A stretch of DNA of 64,000 nt from Trichomonas vaginalis G3 (GCF_026262505.1 NC_067207.1:23962082-24026081), one strand, 5' to 3'. Positions 1-10,246 are shown, counted from the first letter of the stretch. Numbers and translations are program-made. The notes: a model not told the origin generated them from the letters alone.

Positions 1-1
1 T

Positions 2-538
2 GTCCAGATGGATGGTGTCGGCAAGTCAATGGAAGGACTTCTTGTTCTTTCCGCTACAAACACACCATGGATTCTCGATCCCGCTGTCAGACGTCGTTTC
101 GAAAAGAAGGTTTACATTCCTCTCCCAGACTTCGAGGCTAGAAAGGCCATGGTTACACTCAGATTGAAGGGAACACCTCACAACATTACACCAGACCAGG
201 CTGAGAAGATCGCTCACATGACAGAAGGCTACTCCGGTGCAGATATCAAGATTCTCTCTCGTGAAGCTTCAATGCTCGCTATTAGAAACCTTATGGATAA
301 GCAGGAATGGTTCCGCATGACAGAACGTGGTACAGTCGAGGCTTGCGCTCCAAACGCTCCAGGAGCAAGAAAGTGGAGCCTCAGAGATCCAGATTTCCCA
401 GCTGATAAGATCGAATCTCCACCAGTTAAGTTCGAGGACTTCAAGGAGGCTATCTGCAAGATCCACCCAACAGTTTCTCCAGCCGAACTTGTGAAATACC
501 AGACCTGGACTAACGAATTCGGTTCTGAAGGCAATTAA
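2..538 (+). CDS. VPS4: VPS4-type AAA ATPase, 3' end only
   Basis: C-terminal part of the ATPase that disassembles ESCRT-III polymers on endosomes and at membrane scission sites. The reading frame is open to the window edge and begins VQMDGVG before the first visible ATG at 8, so the gene is cut by the window. Seen in order: sensor-1 region with ATNTPW, the arginine-finger segment RRRFEKKVYIPLP, the small helical lid (YSGADIKILSREA), and a Vps4 C-terminal helix (FEDFKEAICKIHPTVSPAEL) ending in TNEFG. These segments in this order separate VPS4 from katanin and spastin. About 180 residues are visible of a family length near 430-440. Stop TAA at 536-538. C-ending codons are frequent, as in well expressed genes. 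Confidence 0.93.
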   Translation, partial: VQMDGVGKSMEGLLVLSATNTPWILDPAVRRRFEKKVYIPLPDFEARKAMVTLRLKGTPHNITPDQAEKIAHMTEGYSGADIKILSREASMLAIRNLMDKQEWFRMTERGTVEACAPNAPGARKWSLRDPDFPADKIESPPVKFEDFKEAICKIHPTVSPAELVKYQTWTNEFGSEGN

Positions 539-708
539 GATAAATTATTGCGAGAAATTGTCCTTAAAATATACCTCTAATAACACGTTTTTACAAAACA
601 AATACTTTTTTTGTAACAATATTTTTTTCATTTTAATTGTTTTTTGATTTTGTTGACCAAAACATCAACAAAACACTTTAACTCTCTAAACTTATAGCAA
701 TTGTCTCT

Positions 709-716
709 TCATTATT
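709..716 (+). promoter_or_regulatory. Initiator-like element (TCATTATT)
   Basis: TCATTATT ends two bases before the ATG at 718. It fits the Trichomonas initiator consensus TCA+1 Py (T/A), which would put transcription start at A711 and leave a 7-nt leader. Confidence 0.6.
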
Positions 717-717
717 T

Positions 718-2235
718 ATGAAAAATTCATTTGATGAAACATTAAAAGATATTGAAGATCAAAACCAAAGGAAATTACATAAAGTTCTTGATCTAGAAAC
801 AAGGTTTGTTCAAGTTCAGATGCCTTTTAATCCATTTGAACTAATTTCATTACTTGATTCTTTTTGTGAGCTTGATCAAGACGAAAACAATCGAAATAGA
901 AATCAATTTATCGATATGTGTTATAAAATTAACAAGAAATTAAACCAATACCAACAGAATTCTCAGTTATTTCATATTCTACAAGATCACAACAACTATT
1001 CAGATATTTTATACAAATATTTTCAATTGTTTAATGATGAAGATTTGTTGATAGGCATTTGTACAGCATATAGTTATATTTCAACAAATGATGATTTAAA
1101 TTTACTTCAAGTTTACTTCCATCCAGACATTGTTGACTTATTACTTCAGAGAATTCTTGATACCGATAATATTTTTACAGAATCAGCCAAAAACACAGAA
1201 ATGCAAAATATATTCCTTACTAGTTCAAAAAAGGTACAAATCCAATCAAGATTATTACTCACTCTTTACAACTTATGCTATTCCAAGCTTTTTCCTATTG
1301 AAACTATTTTTGAAATTAATAACGAAATTTTACACTTTTCTATGCAGTGTAGCAGCTCCATCCAACAGTTTGTTTATCATGTATTGGTTGGAACAAGTGT
1401 TTATGTTGCTCTTTTTGATGAAGAAAATGGTTCTTTACATATGGATTTTTACAAAAACATGCAAATCAGTATTTACAACATTTTGGAGCTCGATGACATC
1501 AGATTTCACTTGGAAATATACCAGGTGTATATAATATTGATACAAGCTATGAAATCCAAGAAAATTGATGCAAATATGAGTAGTTTTATAGAAAAAATGA
1601 TAGCATTGATTGAAAACCTCCCGGATCCATCAAGTGACTACTACAGTCTAATAAGATATGATTTTATTCAGTATTATATGGAATTATTAACTGAATTTTA
1701 CAAATTAGAAGATGGAATGGGATTTATCAATAATAGTTTGGACTGGGACTTGCTATGGCAGAAGATGTATGGTTATGATCAAGAATGCAACAAAATGTTC
1801 TTTAATAAAATTACAGATCTTGTTCTTATAGATACAAGCCAAATTCAGTACTTCAATATCTTTGAAAAGCTTTTATCTGTGTATGATGATATGGATACTG
1901 ACAGTAAATGTAAGATTTTGTCGATTTTTGCGGTTTCATTTTTCGAATTGAACCCTTATCAGATAGATATGCTTCTTTCAACTGAATTTTTATCATCAGC
2001 AGAGATGTTAGCAACAAATGATCCTATCAGTTCTTTTAATTATTTGACTATTTTCGATCAACTTTTTGAGAGAGTAATGGCAAGCGATGAACTTAAGTTT
2101 AAATACGGAGAACAGTTCTATGATCTCTCTACAATTGAAGAAATCGAAAATATTGCTGCTATTGACAAAAATTATGAGAAATCAGCTGTTCTATGTGAAA
2201 CAATACTTGAAAAGGCCAAGATTGATGATGACTGA
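718..2235 (+). CDS. Helical-repeat (armadillo-like) protein, unknown function
   Basis: A 505-residue protein I do not recognise by name. It is almost entirely amphipathic helix, rich in Leu, Ile, Asn, Asp and aromatics, with repeated 40-50 residue Leu/Ile helical pairs as in armadillo/HEAT-like solenoids. There is no signal peptide, membrane segment or catalytic motif. Two further genes in the window (6783-8366 and 41284-42678) have the same size and composition, so this appears to be a family; the resemblance to this member is at the level of fold and composition, not strong identity. The start is the ATG just after an initiator-like TCATTATT. Stop TGA at 2233-2235. A scaffold role is only a guess. 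Confidence 0.75.
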   Translation: MKNSFDETLKDIEDQNQRKLHKVLDLETRFVQVQMPFNPFELISLLDSFCELDQDENNRNRNQFIDMCYKINKKLNQYQQNSQLFHILQDHNNYSDILYKYFQLFNDEDLLIGICTAYSYISTNDDLNLLQVYFHPDIVDLLLQRILDTDNIFTESAKNTEMQNIFLTSSKKVQIQSRLLLTLYNLCYSKLFPIETIFEINNEILHFSMQCSSSIQQFVYHVLVGTSVYVALFDEENGSLHMDFYKNMQISIYNILELDDIRFHLEIYQVYIILIQAMKSKKIDANMSSFIEKMIALIENLPDPSSDYYSLIRYDFIQYYMELLTEFYKLEDGMGFINNSLDWDLLWQKMYGYDQECNKMFFNKITDLVLIDTSQIQYFNIFEKLLSVYDDMDTDSKCKILSIFAVSFFELNPYQIDMLLSTEFLSSAEMLATNDPISSFNYLTIFDQLFERVMASDELKFKYGEQFYDLSTIEEIENIAAIDKNYEKSAVLCETILEKAKIDDD

Positions 2236-2753
2236 GTCTATAAAATGATCTTCCAAAGCCATTTTTTAAAGAAAATTAAATTCTTATTAAATTTAGATTA
2301 GAATAGATATATTGTTATATAATTGATGTTTCTTCATGAATAAAAATCATATTATCTTCTTTAACTATATAATGTAGATTAAATTTCCACGATTTCCAGA
2401 AATTTATGTTGAAAAAGCCCCTCATCCAATACTCTTTGCTTAACATTTAATCTATTGTTGTTTTATGATTAATTATATTAATAAACTCGAGTTAGTTCAA
2501 TTTTTTATTTGTGAACTTTCTTAAATTAATTTAAAAAGAAACCATTAAAACGATAATGCAGAATTATTCATGTTTGTCATTTTCTTTGTAAGTCGGTTTT
2601 CTCACAAATTTAATTGAGAGCATTATATTTTGATATTCATCAGTATTTTGGTTTGTAACTATAATTGGTTAATTTTTTTGTTAAGATTTTTCTTAGATCA
2701 TACAAAAACTTGAATGTGAATAATAATTTATCAGAAAAAAAAATTTAAATAAT
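2236..2753. other. Intergenic, AT-rich
   Basis: No reading frame of note, no repeat and no convincing RNA structure seen. It ends in an A-rich run just before the next ATG. Confidence 0.6.
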
Positions 2754-3344
2754 ATGTTTGTCTTGTATTTAGTTGCCCTTGCTTCATCTTCAAATGATGA
2801 TTCATTAGAAAAGAACATACTCGAAGAAGTATCATCAGAATCAACAACAGTTGAAACCCAGGGTAACGCATCTAAACCAGAATTTGGTGTATATAATACT
2901 ACGATTGAGTATGAATCTTATTATTATAGTTTAACACCAAGTGTTACAAAAGGAAATATATCAATCAGTGCAGTAACAAAAGTCAAAACAATTTCAGTAA
3001 CTCAAGTATTAATTAACCGTGAAACACCACCACCAACTCCAACATTACAATACAAATTTGTTTTTCTAAAGCCATATATTCTAGTAGGAGTCCCTGCATT
3101 AATATTGTTCTTAATAGGAGCAATATATGCAATCTTCTGTATGAGAAAAACATCTATTAATTATGCAAATTATCTCAAAAATTTGAGCAAGGAGAAAGCC
3201 AAAAATAATAATAGAGATGATGATTCGATGGATGTCCTTGACAGAAGACCTAAGAGAAAGAGAGCTGCAACAAAAGTTGAGAAAAAGCCGTCTAGACAAA
3301 GAATTCCGAAGAGATCAACAACAGTACGTCAGCATCGTCATTAA
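2754..3344 (+). CDS. Small type I single-pass membrane protein, basic tail
   Basis: A 196-residue protein. The N-terminus MFVLYLVALASSS looks like a short signal peptide. Residues about 15-105 are Ser/Thr-rich with several N-glycosylation sequons (NAS, NTT, NIS). One strong transmembrane segment lies near 108-130 (ILVGVPALILFLIGAIYAIF). The cytoplasmic tail is very basic, with RRPKRKR, KKPSRQR and KRSTTVRQHRH. The layout of short glycosylated ectodomain, one span and Lys/Arg-rich tail suggests a surface adaptor or sorting receptor, but I do not recognise a family. No clear initiator precedes it, only an A-rich run. Confidence 0.7.
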   Translation: MFVLYLVALASSSNDDSLEKNILEEVSSESTTVETQGNASKPEFGVYNTTIEYESYYYSLTPSVTKGNISISAVTKVKTISVTQVLINRETPPPTPTLQYKFVFLKPYILVGVPALILFLIGAIYAIFCMRKTSINYANYLKNLSKEKAKNNNRDDDSMDVLDRRPKRKRAATKVEKKPSRQRIPKRSTTVRQHRH

Positions 3345-3851
3345 GCATGAAATTGTCTTTTATTTTTATTATGTCTTTATTTTGCAACAATTTTAACTAA
3401 ATATTCCAAAATAAATTAGATAATTCTTGATACAAATACCTCTGTGTTAACAATCAAATGCGGTTATTTGATTTTATGGCTTAATTAAATTTGATATAAT
3501 ATTTTTATTTGAAAGCAATATAAGTTGTTAGGACTGATATATTACCTTGAGTTTAACATTACATATGATTCTTGAACTCTGAAATTGAGATTTCATATTT
3601 GATTTGAGATCCCTACTGTTGAATAGTTATATTATCGAAATAATTTATATAACATACTTCACATATGATTATTCTTCTATACATTGACATTTATAGCTCA
3701 TTGCTCAGTAAAATTAATGAGATCTTTAATTTGCTTGTAAGAATTCTTATAATTATGAGATGATATCTAATATTTGATTGTAAAAACTTAAAATAATGGA
3801 TTGCTTGAATTTATAAATTGATTTTTATTTAAAATTTTTAAAAATACAATA
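3345..3851. other. Intergenic, AT-rich
   Basis: Separates the 3' ends of two convergent genes. Nothing recognisable apart from A/T runs. Confidence 0.6.
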
Positions 3852-4518
3852 TTAGTCGCCTAATTCCTTTATGATCTTATTTTTCTGTTCTAAGAAGCTC
3901 TTATATTTGGGCTCTGAAGAAACGAAAAGTTCGAAAACATCAATAACTGAGTATCTTTTCATTTCTACAGCCAAATGCAAAGCTGTTTTATGATCAATAG
4001 TTTGAACAGTTATATCTACACCTGAGATAAGTAGTTGTTCAACAATTAAAAAGTTACCTGCGAAAGATGCAAGATGAAGTGGAGTGTTCAGTTAAAAATA
4101 GAAGAATATTATAGTCATCAACAGCTTCCGGATCAGCCCCTGCATTAAGAAGTTTATGAAATATCGATAAAGTTCCATTTTGTGCAGATTCATGTAAAGG
4201 AGTTCGTTTGTCTCCATCACGTGCCATAACATTTGCACCTTGTTCAAGTAAGTAAATTAAACAAAATTCGCTGCCATATCCTGCTGCAATGTGAAGTAAA
4301 GAGGTTTTTAAGCCTTTCCACGTATTAATAGATGCCTCTTGAAATACTTCATCAATAGGCACTACGCTTGGAACGTATTCCTTTAATTTGTCAAGATCGT
4401 CTTCTTCGATATATTTGCATATATCTGCATGAAGTTTCTCTCTTTCTTCCTGTTCTTGTAGTTGTCTTTGCCTTTCCTGCTCTTTAGCAAGAGCTTTACT
4501 ACGCGATCCAGGAAACAT
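3852..4518 (-). pseudogene. Ankyrin-repeat protein, frame interrupted
   Basis: Reads MFPGSRSKALAKEQERQRQL, a Gln/Glu-rich coiled coil, then ankyrin repeats (TSLLHIAAGYGSEFCLIYLL; RTPLHESAQNGTLSIFHKLL). The frame breaks after ADPEAVDDYN and resumes in another frame as NTPLHLASFAGNFLIVEQLL and KTALHLAVEMKRYSVIDVF, ending ELGD with stop TAA at 3852-3854. The break is explained by about 19 extra bases near 4090-4108: removing them gives a normal DDYNNTPLHLA junction. The extra stretch lacks GT...AG ends, so an intron is unlikely. I chose the ATG at 4518 because an initiator-like TCATTGTT lies just upstream; the longer frame from 4551 would start before it. Either a recent pseudogene, an allele with an insertion, or a sequence error. 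Confidence 0.7.
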
Positions 4519-4523
4519 TAATA

Positions 4524-4531
4524 AACAATGA
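4524..4531 (-). promoter_or_regulatory. Initiator-like element (TCATTGTT)
   Basis: On the minus strand TCATTGTT lies a few bases before the ATG at 4518. It supports that start over the upstream ATG at 4551. Confidence 0.5.
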
Positions 4532-4715
4532 AATTTAGTATCAATAAACATGAAATATACCTGAATTCACATAGTTGTATCTATTCCTAAATAGTTTTGA
4601 ATTCGATATAATTTTATGAAAAAAATTATTCTCAAAAGATTAGAAAATGTATGATAATAAAAAACATTAAAGAGTATAAACTTTCATTTTTAACAATAAT
4701 AGTAGTAAAAATAAT

Positions 4716-5687
4716 TTATTGCTTATCTGTAGAAGGAAATAGTCTTTCCATCAAAGCAGAAAGTTGCTGCTGAGAAAGAGGAATTGTATATAAATCGGTA
4801 TCCTTCTTCTGAGCAATAAGTTTGTGGTCCAAAAATTCATTCTTTTGAGTATTGAATGAATCACGCATTCTAATAAATAATTCTGCCTGTGCCTTATCTT
4901 GCCATGCTGATGCCGTTAAGCCTTTGCCAGTTTTCATTTGATATTTGGCCAAAACACCAAAAACGACTCTGGCGGTCTCTGTAAGAGTTTTGAGGACGAT
5001 ATCGTAACGCTCGATAGAATCTAAGACAACAGCGCTCTTAGCTGACATTGTAAATCCGATTTCTTGGGAATATAATCTGTTTGTATTGACATTAATTGTA
5101 AAGAATTTCATTGAAGTGTAGAAATTTAATGACCAAAGAGGGATACGATCTAAACTTGCAATTAAAAAGATATTACTTGAGTTTGCGATTTCAATTAAAT
5201 CTCTTCTTGTATCATCATCGCTCATGCAGTCATCATCGATGCAGTGGACAATAATAAAAGCATAGCGGCGTAAAGTTCTGAGAGATCTATTAAGCGTGTC
5301 AACATTTTTCTTAACTTGTTCCAAATCACATAATTGAGAAATAGCATTTTGGATTAACCTTGGTTGTCCTGAGAATCCATCAACTTCGACAACATATCCT
5401 TGGTCAACTAACATATCTTCAGCAAATGCACGAAGAAGTTCGATTTTAGAGCCCAATCCGTAAAATAATAAAGGAAATCTCTTTAATATTTCATTCCAAT
5501 GTTCGAAATATTGCTCGAATGGTTCTGGATCAAATGGTGGTTGTGCTTCAATTGATACAGCTGATCTATCGAAAGCTCCAGCCATTTTGTTTTCGTTCTC
5601 GTTCTTACGTGTCTTTTTGTTCTTTATTGAGTGCAGTTGGAAGTATTTCTCGAAATCTTGTACCACAGGTTCATTTTGCTCTCCCAT
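4716..5687 (-). CDS. ORC2: Origin recognition complex subunit 2
   Basis: A 323-residue ORC2 homologue, part of the complex that marks replication origins and helps load MCM helicase. Family signatures seen: FEHWNEILKRFPLLFYGLGSK at about 62-82, the ORC2 version of the nucleotide-binding region in which the usual P-loop is degenerate; the following LLRAFAEDML; and the strand YAFIIVHCIDDD followed by IFLIASLDRIPLWS, matching the ORC2 core (LIASIDH in animals). The C-terminal third carries a winged-helix-like region. It is shorter than animal or yeast ORC2 (about 570-620) because the long disordered N-terminus is nearly absent. It is divergent from the SET gene, with 132 bp between start codons. 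Confidence 0.9.
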   Translation of the reverse strand: MGEQNEPVVQDFEKYFQLHSIKNKKTRKNENENKMAGAFDRSAVSIEAQPPFDPEPFEQYFEHWNEILKRFPLLFYGLGSKIELLRAFAEDMLVDQGYVVEVDGFSGQPRLIQNAISQLCDLEQVKKNVDTLNRSLRTLRRYAFIIVHCIDDDCMSDDDTRRDLIEIANSSNIFLIASLDRIPLWSLNFYTSMKFFTINVNTNRLYSQEIGFTMSAKSAVVLDSIERYDIVLKTLTETARVVFGVLAKYQMKTGKGLTASAWQDKAQAELFIRMRDSFNTQKNEFLDHKLIAQKKDTDLYTIPLSQQQLSALMERLFPSTDKQ

Positions 5688-5819
5688 TTTTGGTTTACAA
5701 AAAAATCGTCGTTTAAACTTAGAAATCTAATGGATATAATTGGATCTTGTCTTTGTTAATTTATTTTTCAAATTTTCTCCTGTCTGTTTATTCTTGAAAT
5801 ATTTTTTTTCCCCGCGCAT
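5688..5819. promoter_or_regulatory. Shared divergent promoter, ORC2 / SET gene
   Basis: 132 bp separate the two start codons. On the ORC2 side there is AACGACGAT, similar to Myb-type recognition cores; on the SET side a pyrimidine-rich tract (TTTTTTTTCCCC) runs into GCGCATATG. No canonical TCA initiator is close to either ATG. Co-regulation is inferred only from the short shared spacer. Confidence 0.4.
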
Positions 5820-6599
5820 ATGGAGAATACATCAAATCCACCTCCAAGCGCAGAAGTTGTAGATAAAAATGCTGGCTTGAAAGAGTCACTCACTAAATGT
5901 GGACGTTTTACAGAAATTAAAACAGAAAATCCGGATATTAGACGTAAATTTTTCACAAGACATATGAAATCCGTTTTCCAGAAAGACTTAACTTACAAGA
6001 GATTCCCAACTGATAGAGAATTCCCTAGTTTCATTTGTTCTGGTCGTGATCTTGATGATAAAATCGTTGTTCATCCAAAAGATTTTCAGAGTATCCGATC
6101 ACAATTAAAATATTTACGATTTGAAAAGAGTGGTATTCACCTCTGGGGTGTTTTCTCTGCTTGTTATTTTGCTCCTGGCGAGCCAATCGTGGAATATACA
6201 GGTGAACTTGTTAGATTATCTGTTACAGAAGCAAGACAGAAATATTACGAAACAGAGGGTAATCATGGCTCATATATTTTCAGACTTGATGACGATTTAT
6301 ATATTGATGCTACTCATAAGGGAGGAATTGCTCGTTTCCTTAACCATAGCTGCGATCCGAACTGTAAAACATGTGTTGTTGAAGCAGGAGGACAGCGCCA
6401 TATTGTAATTTTCGCAAAAAAGAAAATCGAGCCATTCGAAGAGTTGACTTATGATTATAATCTTCCGTACGAATCCAAAGAAAAAGCTATTGTTTGCTTA
6501 TGTGGATCGCCAAAATGCAGAGGTTACCTTAATTATACAGATAAAAAAGATATAGAAAACGAACCAGATGATATACCATACCCTGTTAACGAATCATAA
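5820..6599 (+). CDS. SET-domain histone lysine methyltransferase, Set1/MLL-like
   Basis: A 259-residue protein that is mostly SET domain. Seen: HLWGVFSACYFAPGEPIVEYTGELV (SET-N, about 109-132, with the G-W/V-G turn replaced by HLWGVF); YIFRLDDDLYIDATHKGGIARFLNHSCDPNC (the SAM-binding NHSC core, about 160-182); the catalytic tyrosine segment ELTYDYN near 207-213; and a post-SET zinc motif CLCGSPKCRGYLN at 226-238. The post-SET CxCxxxxC and RFLNHSCDPNC place it with the Set1/MLL/trithorax group, so H3K4 methylation is the likely reaction. It lacks the RRM, PHD and COMPASS-binding extensions of larger homologues. The N-terminal 100 residues are not recognisable. Confidence 0.9.
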   Translation: MENTSNPPPSAEVVDKNAGLKESLTKCGRFTEIKTENPDIRRKFFTRHMKSVFQKDLTYKRFPTDREFPSFICSGRDLDDKIVVHPKDFQSIRSQLKYLRFEKSGIHLWGVFSACYFAPGEPIVEYTGELVRLSVTEARQKYYETEGNHGSYIFRLDDDLYIDATHKGGIARFLNHSCDPNCKTCVVEAGGQRHIVIFAKKKIEPFEELTYDYNLPYESKEKAIVCLCGSPKCRGYLNYTDKKDIENEPDDIPYPVNES

Positions 6600-6782
6600 T
6601 AAAATGTTATAAACTATAGTGTATTTATATAATTATTTCAAATATTTTTCAAATTCAATTTGATTCATGGCTTAATCTTTTAGATATGAACAGAAAATAG
6701 GAATGGGATGATAGGCTATGCCAAATACTAACAGTTATAACTCTTCTTTGTTCATTACAATAATCACAATCCTGTTTTAGTG

Positions 6783-8366
6783 ATGATTGTTGTCAAAAAA
6801 AAGTTTTATGAAATGCAATTCAAATTAGAGCCTTCTGACGATATTAAAGGCGAACAATTAGATGATGATAAGGAACTAGAGACCTCTTTCCTTAAAGAGA
6901 TTGATATTATGCGGTCAGATATCGATTTTGACACGTTTAATAATCAAATTATTAAAATTCAATCTTACATTTCTGTAAATCCAGAGCTTGTGAAATTACT
7001 AACCAACATGGATGACTTCGAACTGTTTTTCGAGAACAGAATAATCGATTTAATACAAAATGGATTAAATTCTATCGAAACAATCAAATTATTCAACAAT
7101 ATTGTAGTACAGATTAACAGAGAGATTTTCGTACAAGAAGACTTTTTTGATTTACTTTTATCTCAGTTATTTGCAAATGAAACAGAAATTTCGCTCAAGC
7201 ACTCAATTTTAATGCTTATATCAAATCTTGTAGTTGATAATAGAGATATTGCAATAGGATTGTATAATCAAAATCTTCACAACGAAATAATTAATTTTGT
7301 TACCTCAACAGAAGGCACTCCATACTACGATCAATGTCTTATTTATTTGAGTACAATATTTGAATCATTCTATTATTACGATATTGAAGACAACACGATA
7401 TATTTAAATTTTTTCCAATATATAATTGAAAAGCATCAAATTCATTTACAAGGAATACTTTCATTTATATGGTCATTCATAAAAGAATCTAGGTTTGAAG
7501 AAACAGATGATTATTCGTTTTTTAAAACACGAAATTTTTTAATTCAGCTAAATGACTGCTTAAATAACATTGACAATCTAGAAATTATCTTAAATATACT
7601 TATATTCTTTATTGAAGAGGATGATGCTCAAAGTTTCTTCGAAGAAATGAAGAATATTAATGAAAACAATCCCACAATTGCTTTTTCAATGATTGACAGT
7701 ATATTGAATGTTTTATTCAACAGGGAAATGAAATCAATTGATACAAAATGGCCAAATTCGCTTTTTATAAGATTAATAACCAAATGTATTAACTTTGAAG
7801 ATATGTCAGGCTTCTGTCTTTTGTTTACAGAAGATATGTGCCAATATATTGATTATTGCTCCCAAGCTCTTGATTTTCATATTAAATATGAAATTGTTGA
7901 TTTATATCAAACAATTCTTAATATTCATGAGAACAATCCAACAATTTTTCTTCATATATTCAAGTATTCCCACTTTCAACAAATGATTGAACTGATTGAT
8001 GGTGATAACCCTGATTTGTGTCAAAAAATCATCAATTTCTTCTTTCATTTCACATGTATTGCAGAAAGAAATAACTACATGTTCAATGCTGACCCAGAAG
8101 TTGTTCCATTTCTATTAAAAAATGTAGATGAGCACGAATATATTAACTATGTTGAGATTTTAGAACTTTTTAATACGACAGATTTCGCAAGTTTAATGGA
8201 ATCTGCTCTAGAACTGATTGATGATGAAAAATACACAGAATTTTGCGACATTTTTTATCAAAAAATTGAAAACTTCAACAATAGAGAACAAACATCAATT
8301 CCTTTACCGGATTATATTTTTTCAAAGCCAGTAGATCTTGATTACTTTGATTCTGTTTTTGATTGA
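6783..8366 (+). CDS. Helical-repeat (armadillo-like) protein, unknown function
   Basis: About 527 residues, rich in Ile, Asn, Asp and Phe, made of consecutive amphipathic helices as in an armadillo-like solenoid; no membrane or enzyme motif. Initiator-like TCATTACA and TCACAATC sites lie 20-30 bp before the ATG at 6783, so I take that first ATG. A second in-frame ATG at 6813 begins MQFKLEPSDD, and the related gene at 41284-42678 carries INFKLDPPDH at the same place, so 6813 could be the true start. Nothing nearby suggests a role. Confidence 0.75.
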   Translation: MIVVKKKFYEMQFKLEPSDDIKGEQLDDDKELETSFLKEIDIMRSDIDFDTFNNQIIKIQSYISVNPELVKLLTNMDDFELFFENRIIDLIQNGLNSIETIKLFNNIVVQINREIFVQEDFFDLLLSQLFANETEISLKHSILMLISNLVVDNRDIAIGLYNQNLHNEIINFVTSTEGTPYYDQCLIYLSTIFESFYYYDIEDNTIYLNFFQYIIEKHQIHLQGILSFIWSFIKESRFEETDDYSFFKTRNFLIQLNDCLNNIDNLEIILNILIFFIEEDDAQSFFEEMKNINENNPTIAFSMIDSILNVLFNREMKSIDTKWPNSLFIRLITKCINFEDMSGFCLLFTEDMCQYIDYCSQALDFHIKYEIVDLYQTILNIHENNPTIFLHIFKYSHFQQMIELIDGDNPDLCQKIINFFFHFTCIAERNNYMFNADPEVVPFLLKNVDEHEYINYVEILELFNTTDFASLMESALELIDDEKYTEFCDIFYQKIENFNNREQTSIPLPDYIFSKPVDLDYFDSVFD

Positions 8367-8432
8367 AGAAGATTTATAACAAAACTTGTCATTTGATTAT
8401 GATTTTACTCATTAGTATTATTTGTTTGAATT

Positions 8433-10118
8433 TTATATTATAAATGTTTCTTTACTATTATATTCAGTTGCAATATGAAGGGCGGTTTTTCCATATTTAT
8501 TTTTTTCATTGATATTTGCACCGTGTGAAATGAGAACTTCGGCAATTTTTGAATAGTTTTCATTTGCTGCATGATGAAGTGCTGTTTCTTCATCTTCATC
8601 TTTTTTCATTGATATTTGCACCATGTGAAATGAGAACTTCAGTTGTTTCTTTACTTTTATATTCTGTTGCAAGATGAAGAGTGGTTTTTCCATATTTATC
8701 TTTTTCATTAATATTTGCACCATGTGAAATGAGAACTTCAGCTGTTTCTTTACTATTATATTCTGTTGCAATATGAAGAGCGGTTTTTCTATTTTTATCT
8801 TTTTCATTAATATTTGCACCATGCAAAATGAGATGTTCGACTATTTCTTTACTATTACTCATTACTGCATAATGAAGTGCGGTTCTTCCATATTTATCTT
8901 TTTCATTAATATTTGCATCATGCGAAATGAGAACTTCAGCTGTTTCTTTACTATTATTTTCTGCTGCTTTATGAAGAGCAGTTTGTCCATATTTATTTTT
9001 TTCATTGATATTTGCATCATGTGAAATAAGAAATTCAACTGTTTCTTTACTATTATTTTCTGCTGCTTTATGAAGAGCAGTTTGTCCATATTTATTTTTT
9101 TCATTGATATTTGCATCATGTGAAATAAGAAATTCAACTGTTTCTTTACTATTATGTCGTGCTGCAATATGGAGAGCGGTTTTTCCATATTCTTTTCCAT
9201 TGATATTTGCACCATGTGAAAGGAAGTATTCCAAAAGGGATGGAATATTAAAAATCAGTGAATAAAAAACGCAGTTGTTAAAATCATTAGTTTGATCGAA
9301 ATAAACTAAAAATGCTTCAAGATTATTATATTTTGCACAAATAATCTAAAACAATCTTGATATTGTACTCATTCATCAAGAATGTAACAAAATCAATATT
9401 GTGTGAAATAATTGCATATTCCATGCATTTATAATCTGGTTTTTGATATTTCAAACATTCACTCATTATCTCTGCATTTCCTCCTAAAAATGAAAATCTG
9501 AGACATGCTTCAGTTATTTCTGACTTAAATTTTGTTCTTAATAACTTGAAACAATCCACAGCTCCATGATAACAACATAATTCAAGTAATGAATATCCCC
9601 AGGATGAACTTGGATATAAATTGCTTTGAAGTCTTTGATATTTACTAAATTCATCTATTTCTGTGAATGAAATGAATCTTTCTAAGTCATTATACATAAT
9701 AGCTCTGTATATTGTATTCTCTGTATGAATATCGAGATTTTTCAAATTATATTTTTTGAAGTCATCAGATTTGTATAATTCAATTTTATATTCTTTATAA
9801 AACATGAATCTTGAAAGTACCCACAACATTTTTAACCTCAGTTGACATGAATCCATCAAATATGAGTTTGGCGAGAAATAAATATGACTTTGCATAGCGA
9901 TTATTATACGGAATGATATTTAAAATGTCTTTTATCATGCTTTTGGGGGAATATTTATTTGTATCAATCAATTCTGTTTTGATAATTTTGTAAATAGAGT
10001 TTAAATCTTCTTCTTTTTCCGTTTTCAGCAGTTACAACACAATATATGAATCAATGTAGTATTTATAAATACTACGCAGTTCGCTGTATTTGTTTGGATG
10101 AACGTCTTGTTCGGACAT
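8433..10118 (-). pseudogene. DUF3447-ankyrin family gene, decayed
   Basis: Minus-strand copy of the large Trichomonas ankyrin family. It starts at the ATG at 10118 (MSEQDVHPNKYSELRSIYKY), passes through the DUF3447-type region (IYRAIMYNDLERFISFTE; LLELCCYHGAVDCFKLLRTK; MEYAIISHNIDFVTFLMNEY) and ends in eight ankyrin repeats built on HGANINEKDKYGKTALH. It is disrupted at about four places: an in-frame stop shortly after the start (near 10045), a frame change near 9820-9840, another near 9340 just after MNEYNI, and one in the seventh ankyrin repeat near 8600. The remaining frame is well preserved, so decay is recent. An intact member would be about 560 residues. Confidence 0.85.
8445..9220 (-). 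repeat. Eight tandem 99-bp ankyrin-coding repeats
   Basis: Unit of 33 codons, H(G/D)ANINEK-x5-TALH-x4-N-SKET-x5-LIS. Two neighbouring units around 8985-9150 are nearly identical at the DNA level, which points to recent unit duplication or homogenisation. The repeat phase is lost once near 8600 by a frame change. Confidence 0.85.
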
Positions 10119-10238
10119 TAGTAATTTTTAAAAAGAAAAATTTGTCTTAGTATTATTTTGACGAGTTTTGGAACTCCTTAATGCAGTTGAGTAAGGAAAC
10201 AATTAAATGTAACTTTGGAGAAAAAGTGCAAAATTTTG

Positions 10239-10246
10239 TCACTTTT
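10239..10246 (+). promoter_or_regulatory. Initiator-like element (TCACTTTT)
   Basis: TCACTTTT ends 11 bases before the ATG at 10258, a good match to the Trichomonas initiator, giving a leader of about 17 nt. Confidence 0.65.

Noticed and set aside
4090-4108. Spliceosomal intron in the ankyrin gene
   Set aside because: The extra bases lack GT...AG ends and the ACTAAC-type branch motif expected in Trichomonas introns.
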